The notes: generated from the sequence alone by a model not told the origin. A stretch of DNA of 64,000 nucleotides from Tolypothrix sp. NIES-4075 (GCF_002218085.1 NZ_BDUC01000011.1:85250-149249); one strand, 5' to 3'. Shown: positions 1 through 9,044, counted from the stretch's first letter. Made by a program: numbers and translations.

Positions 1-2
1 AC

Positions 3-641
3 CTTTTACCGACAGCAGAAGCCTCCATTACCCGTCGGGGTATAGCAATAGGTGGCTTACGCTATACCTGCGAGTTAGCTATGCGAGAGCAGTGGTTTGT
101 TTTGGCAGGGGTTAAAGGCAGTTGGCGCGAACCCATAGCTTACGACCCGCGAAACCTTGACACCATTTATCTGCGTCGCCAAGGTGGCAGACAGTTAGAA
201 ACTTGTCACTTACTTCCAGCCTCAAAAACATACCTTGGGTGTAACTGGTATGAAGTTGTTGACCACTTCTGCGAGGTAGATTTTGCCCGAAATGATGCCA
301 AACCCAGTCAACAACAGGCTAAAGCTGCTCTCAATGCTTACATATCTCAAGTAAAAGCTTCTGCTGACAGGCAAACAGCAAGTGCTCAAGATGGTCAAAC
401 TAAGCACTCTAGGGTCAAAGAAATCCGGAGAAATCGAAAAGCGGAACGCGAGTATGAACAGGATTTGAATGCTTGGAATCAGACACAAAACAACTTAGTA
501 GAAGAAGCGAATGGGCAAGTAATTCCAATACCAACTGTTGCTCAACCCTCAACTGATGATGACTCTTATGTGCCGCCCCATCGACCTATTGACAAATTGC
601 GTAAATCCTTGATGAGGAAATTGAACAATGACCCGCAGTAG
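3..641 (+). CDS. tnsB: TnsB transposase, C-terminal part (gene enters from left edge)
   Basis: This is the tail of the DDE-family transposase subunit of a Tn7-like element, the protein that binds the transposon ends and joins them to the target. The frame is open from base 3, so the catalytic DDE core lies outside the window. What is visible is the C-terminal beta-barrel type region (GGLRY, REQWFVLAG, WREPIAYDPRNLDTIYLR), then a basic, charged tail that in this family contacts the AAA+ regulator. The last codons overlap tnsC by 14 bp, so the genes are translationally coupled. The identity rests on family resemblance plus the tnsC and tniQ genes that follow. Confidence 0.85.
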   Translation, partial: LLPTAEASITRRGIAIGGLRYTCELAMREQWFVLAGVKGSWREPIAYDPRNLDTIYLRRQGGRQLETCHLLPASKTYLGCNWYEVVDHFCEVDFARNDAKPSQQQAKAALNAYISQVKASADRQTASAQDGQTKHSRVKEIRRNRKAEREYEQDLNAWNQTQNNLVEEANGQVIPIPTVAQPSTDDDSYVPPHRPIDKLRKSLMRKLNNDPQ

Positions 642-2244
642 TAAACAGTTAAAGCCTCCACTTCAAGTTTTTAGAGGGGAAAAAATACAAGCTTCATACC
701 ATGATGAAATTTCCATCTATAGTGGCAATCCTTTGATTGAAGCATTACCGACAATTTTAACAGAAGATGAGGTGATAGAAAAATTACAGTTTTACCCGGA
801 ATTTTCTGAGTCAGAGCGTCAATTACCTGCCCACCTGCGCTTGCATCTGATTCAAAATGTCTTGCAATTCTTCACACCCCTTCCCCCTCATATTGAGCTA
901 GAGCAGCGATTTTCGCGCATGATTCGGGCGGGATATATAGCTAGAAATCCAGTCCAACTAGGGTTTTGGAAAGACGTTCGCTCGCGCTGCGAGATCTTAC
1001 GCTCCACAAAACTTAATAGCAGAAATTTGCGCTCAACAGCTACAGGCTTCACTATTCTTGGTATCAGTGGTATAGGCAAGTCCACGGCTGTACAGGAAAT
1101 CTTATCTTTATATCCCCAAGTTATTCATCACAACCGCTACCGTGACTCCCTCCATTCTCCCAACACACAACTAGTGTGGCTCAAACTGGAATGTCCCTCT
1201 GATGGCTCAGTTAAAGGTTTGTGCCTCAATTTTTTCCAAGCTGTTGATGATATATTGGCAACGCCATATTACGAAATTTACGGTGGTAGTGGGCACAGAA
1301 CAGTCAATGAAATGATGCCTTATGTAGCTTTAGTAGCTTCCAATGTCCATCTAGGAGTGCTTGTAATTGACGAGATTCAATGCCTAACTAAACTAAACGT
1401 TGGTGGCTACGAAAAAATCCTTGACTTTTTTGTTCAACTAATTAATACCATTGGGTTACCTGTTGTTTTAGTAGGGACTTATAAAGCTTGGTCGATATTA
1501 GGTAGTGAATTTCGCTCCATTCGTCGAGGCACCGGACAGGGAGATTTTATTTGGGACCGCATGAAAGAGGATGAAGACTGGCAGTTATTTGTTGAGTCGC
1601 TTTGGCAATACCAGTATGTGCAAAAACCGTGTGAACTGACACCTCAAATGAGCCATTCCCTTTATTATGAATGCCAAGGCATCACTGACTTTGCTGTAAA
1701 AGTTTTCATGCTAGCGCAGGCACGGGCTATTACTACTCTTAAGGAGAAAATAACACAGGCAATCATCAAATCAGTAGCTAGTGATTGTTTACGCACAGCT
1801 AAAGAGGTTTTAGATGCTTTCAAGCAAGGAAACCTCAAGCAACTCCAATCTTGTGAAGATGTTCACCCTATTGATATCGAACCGTTCATTCAAGAGGAGC
1901 TTCAGCAGCTAAGAGTTGAAGATTCATGTACTCAAAGGTCTAAAAATTTTTCAGCAAGCATGAACATCTCTTTGTCACAAGACAAGCAAGCTGAACGGCA
2001 AGAGCACAATTGTGATTTTTCCGAAAAATCAGCAGCGACTAAACAGAAAAATGTTGACAATTCTCTCGAGATTAAGACACTCGAGAATTCGCATACATCT
2101 CCTAAAAATGTTGAATTGTCGGGCGGTTTACTAGAGATTGTCGCCAATGGCAAGCAGTGTGGCATTTGTGCTTATGAAGCTCTTCAAGAAGCTGGTTACA
2201 TTTGCGCGGTGGCTTCAGATTTTTTGGAGGATGTAGTCAAATGA
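628..2244 (+). CDS. tnsC: TnsC AAA+ transposition regulator
   Basis: AAA+ ATPase that connects target selection by TniQ/TnsD with the TnsB transposase. The Walker A motif GISGIGKST lies near residues 145-153 and the Walker B motif LGVLVIDEIQ near 243-252. At 538 aa it is of the long TnsC type of classical Tn7-like elements, not the short (about 280 aa) form of type V-K CRISPR-associated transposons. The region after about residue 420 is low complexity (Ser, Lys, Gln, Glu) and may be a linker to a C-terminal partner-binding segment. The start overlaps tnsB by 14 bp and the stop overlaps the tniQ start as ATGA. Confidence 0.9.
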   Translation: MTRSSKQLKPPLQVFRGEKIQASYHDEISIYSGNPLIEALPTILTEDEVIEKLQFYPEFSESERQLPAHLRLHLIQNVLQFFTPLPPHIELEQRFSRMIRAGYIARNPVQLGFWKDVRSRCEILRSTKLNSRNLRSTATGFTILGISGIGKSTAVQEILSLYPQVIHHNRYRDSLHSPNTQLVWLKLECPSDGSVKGLCLNFFQAVDDILATPYYEIYGGSGHRTVNEMMPYVALVASNVHLGVLVIDEIQCLTKLNVGGYEKILDFFVQLINTIGLPVVLVGTYKAWSILGSEFRSIRRGTGQGDFIWDRMKEDEDWQLFVESLWQYQYVQKPCELTPQMSHSLYYECQGITDFAVKVFMLAQARAITTLKEKITQAIIKSVASDCLRTAKEVLDAFKQGNLKQLQSCEDVHPIDIEPFIQEELQQLRVEDSCTQRSKNFSASMNISLSQDKQAERQEHNCDFSEKSAATKQKNVDNSLEIKTLENSHTSPKNVELSGGLLEIVANGKQCGICAYEALQEAGYICAVASDFLEDVVK

Positions 2245-4214
2245 TTCCTTGCTTTCCAACCCCATTACCAGATGAACTACTTTACAGTGTTTGTGCGCGA
2301 TACTCCGAGCGGATGCAGTATTCAGACAAGCAATTTTTAAATCGGGAGCTGTTTGGGGATAAAAATATTGCAACAGTTGTTGATTTGCCGAGCCATCTTA
2401 GCCACCTACTCTCAATTTTGCCATTAGGACATGGCTATACTGTTGACCGATTGATAGATGAGCATACATTACTACCTTTTTACAGTCCGTTTTTACCACT
2501 AGAGCGAGTCAACCGAATTCGAGAGCATATGATTGGGGTTGGCGGTTCAGCAATTCACAACTGGTCAGGGGTTACACCTAGCACTATCCGTCGTCCCAAC
2601 TGGCTACGATTTTGTCCCTTGTGTGTCCAAGAGGATGATTTGCAATATGGCGAGCCATATTGGCGTCGCCTACACCAGTTACCTGGTGTAGAAGTTTGCC
2701 CAGTCCATCATGTTTTTTTAGAATCAAGCCTAGCACCAGCGCGAAATCACAGTAATTCCAGTGAGTATTTCTCAGCCCAACAGGCAATACTCCAAACAAC
2801 ACCGCGCTCATTGGATTTGTCAAATCAAAATCAAGGAGTGCTCCTTTCTATTGCTCGTGATGCTGCGACTTTACTAGGTCAACGTGGCTTAGTTCCAGGC
2901 TTTGACTCTCTACGTAATCGTTATATTAAACTGTTAGCTGACCGTAAGCTAGCTATTTACACTGGTCTTGTTCGTGTAAGCAAGTTGGTAAAGGAGTTTA
3001 AAGAATATTATTCATCTGAGTTATTGATTGGACTCCAGTGTGAGGTGAATGAGAACAAGCGCAGTAATTGGTTATCCCAACTGGTGAAATCTTTAAATTG
3101 CAATAAGGTAAACCATCCTTTGCGACATTTATTATTGATTCAATTCCTTGGATACACAGTAGAAGAATGGAACAAACTTCCAAATCATCTCAATTTTTTC
3201 GGTTCCGGACCTTGGCCGTGCCTCAACCCCACTTGTAGCGACTTTCGGCAACCATGTATTCAGGAGTGCCTCATTAGATATCAGCACGACCACGGTGGTA
3301 GGCTAACAGGTACTTTTTGTTGCAGTTGCGGTTTTATATACACTCGCACTGGTCCTGATGTATTGCCAGAAGACCTTTTGAGGATTGATATCATCGAAAA
3401 ATATGGAACAGTGTGGGAGGAAGCTCTACGTCAAAAGTGGTCCGACTCAACACTTAGCCAGAGGGAAATAGCACGGTTGCTAGGAGTTAGCGGTAAAGAC
3501 ACTATCAAACGTCAAGCTGTCCGCTTAAATCTTCAATTTCCCAGAACTGGACCAACAGGTAAATTAACACAAATAAAAGAGCAACAACGCTATCGCTTCA
3601 GAAATGCCAGGGAGATTTTTCTGGATAATTTAGAGTCTTATCGAAGAGAGTGGCTTAATGCTATCGAAGAGCATCCATCAGGCACGCGGACGTTTTTGTC
3701 TAGGAAATATCATTACCTTTACAATCATCTTCGCGCTTACGATGTTGAATGGCTCAAAGCGCATCTACCACCACCTAATGCTTACAGGAGAGTGGGGTCA
3801 GCTCGTAGTGTAGATTGGTCAAGCCGTGATGCCGAGCTAGCAATTGCAGTCAGACTGTCAGCGAGGAGCATTAAAAGTACTCTTGGACATCCAGTGCGAG
3901 TCACAAGAGGAGCTATTGGTAGAGATTTAGACCGAAAGCCACTACTTGACCAGTACTTGCACAAGCTCCCACTGACAGCAAAAGCGCTGGCTCAAGTAGT
4001 TGAGACGTATGAGGAATTTGCTATCCGTCGAATTCAATGGGCAGCAGAGTGCTTTCGTCAGGAGAATATACATCCGACACGCTCACAATTAGTTTGTCGA
4101 GCCAGTATGAAACCAAAAATTGCCGCCGCATCCTTAGTGCAAGTGGCAATAGAGACTGCTCTTGCTAGCTTTGACCCAATCAATGTTGGAAAGACAGAAG
4201 AAGCATTCAAGTGA
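2241..4214 (+). CDS. tniQ: TnsD-type TniQ family target selector
   Basis: Target-site selection protein of the Tn7-like element. The start is the ATG that overlaps the tnsC stop as ATGA; an in-frame upstream ATG at 2202 would lie inside tnsC. The N-terminal TniQ signature is FPTPLPDELLYSVCARYSER. A zinc-binding cluster has CPLC near residue 123 and CPVHH near 153, and a second Cys-rich cluster (NPTC, FCCSCGF) lies near 326-363. At 657 aa it has the long helical C-terminal half of TnsD, which in Tn7 reads a specific attachment site, rather than the short form of RNA-guided TniQ. The attachment site it recognises was not found in the window. Confidence 0.85.
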   Translation: MIPCFPTPLPDELLYSVCARYSERMQYSDKQFLNRELFGDKNIATVVDLPSHLSHLLSILPLGHGYTVDRLIDEHTLLPFYSPFLPLERVNRIREHMIGVGGSAIHNWSGVTPSTIRRPNWLRFCPLCVQEDDLQYGEPYWRRLHQLPGVEVCPVHHVFLESSLAPARNHSNSSEYFSAQQAILQTTPRSLDLSNQNQGVLLSIARDAATLLGQRGLVPGFDSLRNRYIKLLADRKLAIYTGLVRVSKLVKEFKEYYSSELLIGLQCEVNENKRSNWLSQLVKSLNCNKVNHPLRHLLLIQFLGYTVEEWNKLPNHLNFFGSGPWPCLNPTCSDFRQPCIQECLIRYQHDHGGRLTGTFCCSCGFIYTRTGPDVLPEDLLRIDIIEKYGTVWEEALRQKWSDSTLSQREIARLLGVSGKDTIKRQAVRLNLQFPRTGPTGKLTQIKEQQRYRFRNAREIFLDNLESYRREWLNAIEEHPSGTRTFLSRKYHYLYNHLRAYDVEWLKAHLPPPNAYRRVGSARSVDWSSRDAELAIAVRLSARSIKSTLGHPVRVTRGAIGRDLDRKPLLDQYLHKLPLTAKALAQVVETYEEFAIRRIQWAAECFRQENIHPTRSQLVCRASMKPKIAAASLVQVAIETALASFDPINVGKTEEAFK

Positions 4215-4247
4215 GACTAAGTTTTTCAAGCTATTTGATGTAATTTG

Positions 4248-4494
4248 ATGATTGTTTTCTTCCCCAACCCTTATCCAGATGAACTGCTTTATAGCCTCAT
4301 AGCACGATTCTCTGACCGAGTGCAGTACCCAGATAAGAAATGTCTAGTTCGGGAACTATTTGGTAACTCAAATGCTTTGGCAATCATTGATTTACCAACT
4401 CATCTCGGCAGTCACAGTTAGTGCTTTACCAGTCGGACTAGGATACGCACAGGCAATAACTGAAGCCATGCTAGCACTCAATCCGCTTGCATAA
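4248..4494 (+). pseudogene. Decayed second tniQ remnant
   Basis: A TniQ-like N-terminus starts at ATG 4248 (MIVFFPNPYPDELLYSL, IARFSDRVQYPDKKCLVREL) and stops at TAG 4419-4421 after about 57 codons. Homology continues in another frame (SALPVGLGYAQAITEAML) until TAA at 4492-4494. It matches residues 1 to about 80 of the tnsD-type gene just upstream, with a frameshift and loss of everything downstream. It is either a duplicated copy or what remains of a separate short TniQ; some Tn7-like elements carry both TnsD and TniQ. Confidence 0.75.
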
Positions 4495-4512
4495 TTATTT
4501 CGGACAATGTCA

Positions 4513-4656
4513 CAGTAATAAACTTTATTGTTTGTGGTTTAGCATGGATAGAAGTTGAATAGTCCTTTAGTTGAGAACTTTATTTTCAATTGGCTTCCTA
4601 AAGTCCACCCAATATCAAGGCTTTTGGGTGCTCTTAGTTGAGAACTTTATTGTTTG
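4513..4656 (+). repeat. Three short direct repeats, putative TnsB sites of the right end
   Basis: An 18-bp direct repeat TTAGTTGAGAACTTTATT lies at 4567-4584 and 4634-4651. A third, diverged copy (AATAAACTTTATTGTTTG) lies at 4517-4534 and shares AACTTTATTGTTTG with the last one. Spacing is roughly 50-67 bp. Short spaced repeats just beyond the tns genes are the usual layout of TnsB binding sites at a Tn7-like end. The exact terminus and a target duplication cannot be assigned because the other end is outside the window. Confidence 0.5.
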
Positions 4657-4687
4657 CTTACAAGAAAGAGGAGTAGCCATAACGTCA

Positions 4688-4707
4688 AGAGTGACAATTG
4701 TCACTCT
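4688..4707. repeat. Perfect 20-bp palindrome next to the putative transposon end
   Basis: The sequence reads the same on both strands with arms AGAGTGACAA and TTGTCACTCT. It lies about 30 bp after the last putative TnsB repeat and 150 bp before the next gene. TGACA and TGTCA words are common in the ends of cyanobacterial Tn7-like elements, so this could belong to the end. It could equally be an operator for the gene at 4860. Confidence 0.4.
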
Positions 4708-4859
4708 CGGTAGTTCTTTCATCCTAAAATTTATCGCCCGAGAGCGATCGCGCGCGTGAAATATGCGTGCAAAGCATTTCTGGTCAACCTTGTCATTGAG
4801 AAACCGTGTATTTCCTCAGATAATACGATCTACTATTAAAGATGGAGAGCTGATAACTT

Positions 4860-5501
4860 ATGGTTCAAACAGTTGGGATTACCAAAGCGATTACTAACCT
4901 GAATGAGGCACACGCAAAGTTCAATTTAAGCCAGACTGCCGAGAGCGAATTTTTCACAGAATGGTTTGAGGATTTACCCAAACTCACTGATAGCGAAAAA
5001 GCATCTTTGAATCGGCTGAAGAGTCGCTACCTCTATTATGCCGCAGACGGTTCAATCACAGAAGGTACTGTCAATATTATTATGCTATCTCCGCTACTGG
5101 AATTAATGGGTTTGTGCGATCCACCTTTTAAGATTCAGAGTGAGCAATTGGTGAAGGTTGAAATTGAAAACGGAGGCGAAGAAGAACTCGTATTAGAAGG
5201 ATTCATTGATACTTTGGTTGTGCAAAATCGACTCTGGGTGGTGTTAATTGAATCTAAGCGTTATGGTTTGAGCGTTATGCAGGCTCTCCCACAAACTTTA
5301 GCTTACATGATGGCAAACCCTAACTTGGAAATGCCAGTTTTTGGAATGATAACGACTGGTGAAGACTATATTTTTATCAAGCTGAATCAGCAGACGCGTT
5401 CCTATGCTCTATCAAACAAGTTTACTCTCTCCAACCCAAGAGAAAACGAGTTGTACGAAGTTATGCAGGTGATGAAGCGAATTGTTAGCTTGGTCGTATA
5501 G
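4860..5501 (+). CDS. Restriction endonuclease-like protein (type I R N-terminal-like)
   Basis: A 213-aa protein of a family common in filamentous cyanobacteria and usually labelled restriction endonuclease subunit R, although it is far shorter than a real HsdR. The segment EGFIDTLVV followed by WVVLIESKRYG fits the D...ExK core of a PD-(D/E)xK nuclease fold. There is no helicase domain and no HsdM or HsdS gene beside it, so a complete restriction system is not present. The gene sits alone just right of the Tn7-like end and may be cargo-independent host or plasmid DNA. Its function in the cell is unknown. Confidence 0.6.
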   Translation: MVQTVGITKAITNLNEAHAKFNLSQTAESEFFTEWFEDLPKLTDSEKASLNRLKSRYLYYAADGSITEGTVNIIMLSPLLELMGLCDPPFKIQSEQLVKVEIENGGEEELVLEGFIDTLVVQNRLWVVLIESKRYGLSVMQALPQTLAYMMANPNLEMPVFGMITTGEDYIFIKLNQQTRSYALSNKFTLSNPRENELYEVMQVMKRIVSLVV

Positions 5502-5671
5502 TGAAAGTTGGTGAAGAATTTATTGACCAAGTTAAAGCAGCCCTACAACGGATCTACATTACGCAGAGATAGAGGTCGCGGCTCTAACCGCTGCGTTACA
5601 AATTATTTCGGCATTAGGGAGGAAGTTCGCATTTCACTTCCTGACAGTTTCAAAAAGCATTGCCCCAAACC

Positions 5672-5710
5672 CCGAAAAAAATTACCCCGCTCCGGTTAAG
5701 GTAGCGGGGT
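5672..5710 (-). terminator. Rho-independent terminator on the minus strand
   Basis: Arms ACCCCGCT (5684-5691) and AGCGGGGT (5703-5710) form a GC-rich hairpin. On the minus strand it is followed by a run of T (complement of 5675-5682). It lies 55 bp after the stop of the minus-strand gene at 5765-6073 and most likely ends its transcript. Confidence 0.7.
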
Positions 5711-5764
5711 TGCCGTCCAATGGTGACGGCAATGCATATTTAGGCAGATTTAGCTGATATTCTT

Positions 5765-6073
5765 TCAGCACGAGAAGTGCTTGTGCAGCTTCCGACGTAC
5801 TTTGATGGCATCTAGGTCTGCCAATCCGTACAACAACTTTGCTTTCTGAATAAGCTCGCTCAAGGGCGTTTCTTTGTAGTCCTTGCGGAATTCGGCGTTA
5901 TGAACTTTCCAGTCGAATTCTTCACCGCTCCATTGGGCTGCGCTTTCCAGTTCACGTCCGCTTTCTTCCCGTAAGACTTCCAAAGTCATAAGACGTAATT
6001 TTTCCGTGTATGGGATTACGCGGTCTAATGCTTTAGCTTTGGGTTGGACTTGAACTTGAGACTTACGTGTCAT
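5765..6073 (-). CDS. Small hypothetical protein
   Basis: A 102-aa protein starting MTRKSQVQVQPKAKALDR. I chose this start because GGAG lies about 9 bases upstream on the minus strand; an in-frame ATG 11 codons earlier (6106) lacks such a site. The sequence is soluble and charged, with predicted helices (EKLRLMTLEVLREESGREL) and a basic end (KVRRKLHKHFSC). No family was recognised. A terminator follows at 5672-5710. It is probably the same kind of small plasmid protein as its upstream neighbour at 6330-6938, but no operon link is visible. Confidence 0.5.
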   Translation of the reverse strand: MTRKSQVQVQPKAKALDRVIPYTEKLRLMTLEVLREESGRELESAAQWSGEEFDWKVHNAEFRKDYKETPLSELIQKAKLLYGLADLDAIKVRRKLHKHFSC

Positions 6074-6267
6074 TACATTTTCTCCGTTTTTAACAGTTGA
6101 TATCATGTGGAAAGCAGCAATAGCTGCATTTACAGTCAGTTCAAAATTGAACTTTTACAGGCATTTACAGCGGTAGCTGGTTATCCAGTTAAATTCAAAG
6201 TTTTAAACTTTCACGTATTAGCAGCAATCGCTGCTTATTTAATTAAATTCAGCTTGAATCTTCAAAG

Positions 6268-6306
6268 AAAAAAAAATACTCTGCTTTGGGGGCAGAGCAT
6301 TTTTTT
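6268..6306 (-). terminator. Bidirectional hairpin terminator
   Basis: Arms CTCTGC (6279-6284) and GCAGAG (6292-6297), extended by flanking A/T pairs, are framed by an A-run on the left and a T-run on the right. It therefore works as an intrinsic terminator on either strand. It lies 24 bp after the stop of the minus-strand gene 6330-6938. Confidence 0.7.
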
Positions 6307-6329
6307 AGTTAATCAGGCAGTTTGCAATT

Positions 6330-6938
6330 TTACTCTAAGGAATCGCCTTCTTCTTCGTCCTCATCTTCATCATCGAACTCCTCTTGGGAGTCCTCGTCCT
6401 CCTCATCATCGAGGTCTTCCAGGTCATCGAGGTCTGCATCGTCCTCATCCTCTTCCTTATTGTTGTTGAATGAGTTACGCTTTTCCAGACTCTGACGATT
6501 AAATTCCACCAGGTCAGCAATTGCCTGTTCGGGAGTCAAATCGATAGTGTCGTATAGCATCGCTAGGGCGAGTGCTACGACTTCTGTGGGATGTTTGAGA
6601 GCGTCTGGCGTTCCGAAAAGCCGGACGAATACTTTGTTGTTCCAGCGGTTCCAGTCCAACTTTTTTCCGTTTTTCTTTTTGACTTGGGCTGCGATGTCAA
6701 GTCCGATTTTCTCTCGGCTTGCGTGACCCACTTTGGTGGCGATTCGCTGGTTACGAACTTGGAGTTTGACACCGAATTCTTTGAAGACTGCGTTGCGAAG
6801 TTCTTTGAGTAATGCGATCGCTTGGTCTTCGACGTTGCCTTTAGCTGCAATTGAGGTTGATACCGTCGCTTTTGTGCTGGCAGCACCATTTCCGTTTCCG
6901 TTCCGAGCCGTATTAGTGCGAGCTTTAGCGGTAGTCAT
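6330..6938 (-). CDS. Hypothetical protein with long acidic C-terminal tail
   Basis: A 202-aa protein with three parts: a low-complexity N-terminus (Asn, Gly, Ala, Thr, about residues 1-35), a central helical domain of about 110 residues (from EDQAIALLKELRNAVFKEFGVK to LTPEQAIADLVEF), and a tail of about 45 residues that is almost all Asp and Glu. An acidic tail of this kind suggests a DNA-mimicking or chaperone-like contact, but that is inference. The start has an AAGGA ribosome site 6-7 bases upstream. A second protein with a similar acidic tail occurs at 51229-52260. Family not recognised. Confidence 0.6.
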   Translation of the reverse strand: MTTAKARTNTARNGNGNGAASTKATVSTSIAAKGNVEDQAIALLKELRNAVFKEFGVKLQVRNQRIATKVGHASREKIGLDIAAQVKKKNGKKLDWNRWNNKVFVRLFGTPDALKHPTEVVALALAMLYDTIDLTPEQAIADLVEFNRQSLEKRNSFNNNKEEDEDDADLDDLEDLDDEEDEDSQEEFDDEDEDEEEGDSLE

Positions 6939-7463
6939 GAAGTTCCTTTTTTTTAATTTATTGACTTCATGCTCATAGCCGCGTTAGCGGCATTTTTGGT
7001 TCTGCCACGTTTGCCGTGGCAATTAAATTCATTTCATTTAACAAGAAAGAATTCAGTCATAAGTGGAGTCAGCTTGGGAGCGCATGAATTATGTGCTACT
7101 GGCAGATGTAGCTTGCTTCCCCGTTCGCGTAGCGTCTCCGACAGGAGAAGGGGTATAAATGCTGAAACACCACACCAAATCTTGAATTTTGTGGTTTTAA
7201 ATCAGTATCGGGTCTAAATCCTCCCACTGATTGCCCAAGCGAATTCAGTCATAAGTGGCTTTTGACTTCTTCTTCAATGAAATTTAGATGTAAGAAGATT
7301 GCACTTTTTGCTGCCCTCGCTACCCAAAAATAAATTGCCTTTACTGCTATGAGTGTATTTATACAACTTGAGAAAGAGTTAAATCTTGACTGGGGATTGT
7401 TATCAAAGTTATTAGGTTTCAAACAAAAATAAAAATATTTACTTGATATTCATAGGGTAGTGT
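6939..7463. other. Intergenic region with direct repeats and a small dispersed repeat
   Basis: It holds an 18-bp direct repeat GAATTCAGTCATAAGTGG at 7049-7066 and 7241-7258. It also holds a cyanobacterial small dispersed repeat around 7110-7150; the 19 bases at 7122-7140 recur in reverse complement inside the gene at 47238-49805. Short hairpins lie near 6977-7022, and a possible 27-codon ORF at 7349. No convincing gene was seen apart from that ORF. Confidence 0.5.
7349..7432 (+). CDS. Possible 27-aa small protein ahead of the AAA+ gene
   Basis: ATG at 7349 opens a short frame (MSVFIQLEKELNLDW, then GLLSKLLGFKQK) ending in TAA at 7430-7432, 31 bp before the AAA+ gene. The peptide is amphipathic and could be a leader peptide or small partner. 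No clear ribosome site was seen, so it may be chance. Confidence 0.25.
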   Translation: MSVFIQLEKELNLDWGLLSKLLGFKQK

Positions 7464-9044
7464 ATGCGCTTGATAAATGATTGGTCAGCCTTAGCCGATC
7501 AAGGCACTCCAATAGTTGGTTTGGAGTATCATTCGACTGATAGGGCAAGCATATTAAACCAGTTCTACAAATGGGGTGCAGAGCGTTCAATGCCCGTTTA
7601 TTACTGGAATCCCGGTTATTCCTGTCTTCAGCAGGTGGTGGAGCGTTCTGGACAAAATAAGTGCATTTTGCTCCCTACGGATATTGCCTTAAATAAGGAT
7701 GTACCGCAGTTTTTGTTGGAGAACAAGCAGGCAGGGATTTTCCTGTTAGAGGGGGTGCTAGAGTTTGACAGCATTGGTCAGGTCAGTGAACGACGTTCTT
7801 ATCAATTGATGAACGCTTTCTACCAAGCGTCTTGGGCAACAAGCCAGCAGTTCTGGGTTTTACTGTCCGATTATGTCCAGCTACCTTTGAATTTGCAAGC
7901 CTTAATTCCTATTCTCTCCAACCCACTGCCTGGGCGGGAACAGGTACGCGACACAGTTGCAGATTTTGTCAGCAGAAATTCCGGCGTTGCAGAAGGAAAA
8001 GACGAACCACTGGCTCAGGCTCTCCTTGTTCGGGCTTGTCAGGGATTACCTTTGGGAGAGATTGGGCTGGTATTAGAGCGTAATCTGACGAATGCTCTCA
8101 CAATTGAGGAACTGGCACTCGTTGTGCTAGAACACAAAGTTTCCAAGCTGCGGGGGCGGGGTTTGGAATATCTGAACGAGCCGGATGTGCCTTCAAGCGG
8201 GGGTTTGGACTTGCTCGACGAGACGCTCGACAGGGTGACAGCATTGCTAGACCCGGAAGCTGAAAAATACGGGCTAAAGTTTCCTAAAGGCATGATCCTC
8301 TGGGGACCGCCAGGAACCGGTAAAAGTTTGAGTGCCAAACTTGCCGCTAAGAAGATGGGAGTGCCGCTTTTGGCGGCTGACTGGGGTGGGCTGCGCGGTG
8401 CCACTGCTTATGAGTCAGAGCGAAACCTTCGGTTTTTACTAGAATTAGCCCAGAGCCTTGCTCCTGTTATTCTCTACTTTGATGACTTTGATAAGGGCTT
8501 TGCTGGGTGGGACTCTGACGCTGATGGAGGTGTGGCACGACGGCTCTCTGGAAAGCTTTTAACTTGGATGCAAGAGCATCAATCACAAGTTTACATGATG
8601 GCAACGGTGAATAGGTTAGGGATGCTGCCACCGGAGCTGATCCGAAGATTTGACGATATTTTCTTTATCGATTTGCCTCATGAGGGAGCGATGTATGAGA
8701 TTTTTAACTTGCATTTATCCAAATATTTCCCAGAGTTTCAGAATCCAGACAAATCACCTTGGTCGGATGAGCAATGGCGAATTTTGCTCAGGGATTACCG
8801 ACTTTGCACAGGAGCGGAAATTGCCAATGCTGTCAGAAAAGCTGCTGAGTCTGCATTTTATCAAGGTAAACCAGGAAAAGTGGATGTACTAGACCTAATT
8901 AAAGTGCGTTCTTCGTTTACTCCGTCGTTGATTCGCGATGAAGATAAAATCCTGGCAATCCGCAACCAAGCCGTGTTTGCCCGCCCAGCAGCAGGTCCAG
9001 ATCAGTCTCGCTTTGCGATTCTGCCAGCCGAACTGTTTGATTAA
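7464..9044 (+). CDS. Ycf46-like AAA+ ATPase
   Basis: A 526-aa AAA+ protein of the Ycf46 group, which is widespread in cyanobacteria and some plastids. The poorly conserved N-terminal half (about 1-240) precedes a classic ATPase module: Walker A WGPPGTGKS near residue 277, a Walker B-type ILYFDDFDK near 334, then sensor-like ATVNRLGMLPPELIRRFDD. The Walker B acidic residue is DD, not DE. The C-terminal lid helices are present. It stands alone on the plus strand. Its cellular role is unsettled, although Ycf46 has been linked to photosynthetic or carbon regulation. This accessory copy may serve an element function. Confidence 0.75.
   Translation: MRLINDWSALADQGTPIVGLEYHSTDRASILNQFYKWGAERSMPVYYWNPGYSCLQQVVERSGQNKCILLPTDIALNKDVPQFLLENKQAGIFLLEGVLEFDSIGQVSERRSYQLMNAFYQASWATSQQFWVLLSDYVQLPLNLQALIPILSNPLPGREQVRDTVADFVSRNSGVAEGKDEPLAQALLVRACQGLPLGEIGLVLERNLTNALTIEELALVVLEHKVSKLRGRGLEYLNEPDVPSSGGLDLLDETLDRVTALLDPEAEKYGLKFPKGMILWGPPGTGKSLSAKLAAKKMGVPLLAADWGGLRGATAYESERNLRFLLELAQSLAPVILYFDDFDKGFAGWDSDADGGVARRLSGKLLTWMQEHQSQVYMMATVNRLGMLPPELIRRFDDIFFIDLPHEGAMYEIFNLHLSKYFPEFQNPDKSPWSDEQWRILLRDYRLCTGAEIANAVRKAAESAFYQGKPGKVDVLDLIKVRSSFTPSLIRDEDKILAIRNQAVFARPAAGPDQSRFAILPAELFD

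Noticed and set aside
1..4710. Type V-K CRISPR-associated transposon (ShCAST type)
   Set aside because: TnsC and TniQ are far too long for that type and there is no Cas12k gene, tracrRNA or array beside the tns genes. The CRISPR arrays here belong to a III-D/RT-Cas1 locus.
5508..5699. A 63-codon plus-strand frame after the nuclease-like gene
   Set aside because: Basic, low-complexity translation running into the minus-strand terminator hairpin; no start signal.
6107..6469. A 120-codon plus-strand frame ending in His/Pro/Arg repeats
   Set aside because: Its second half is the antisense of the Asp/Glu-rich tail of the minus-strand gene, and it crosses a terminator.
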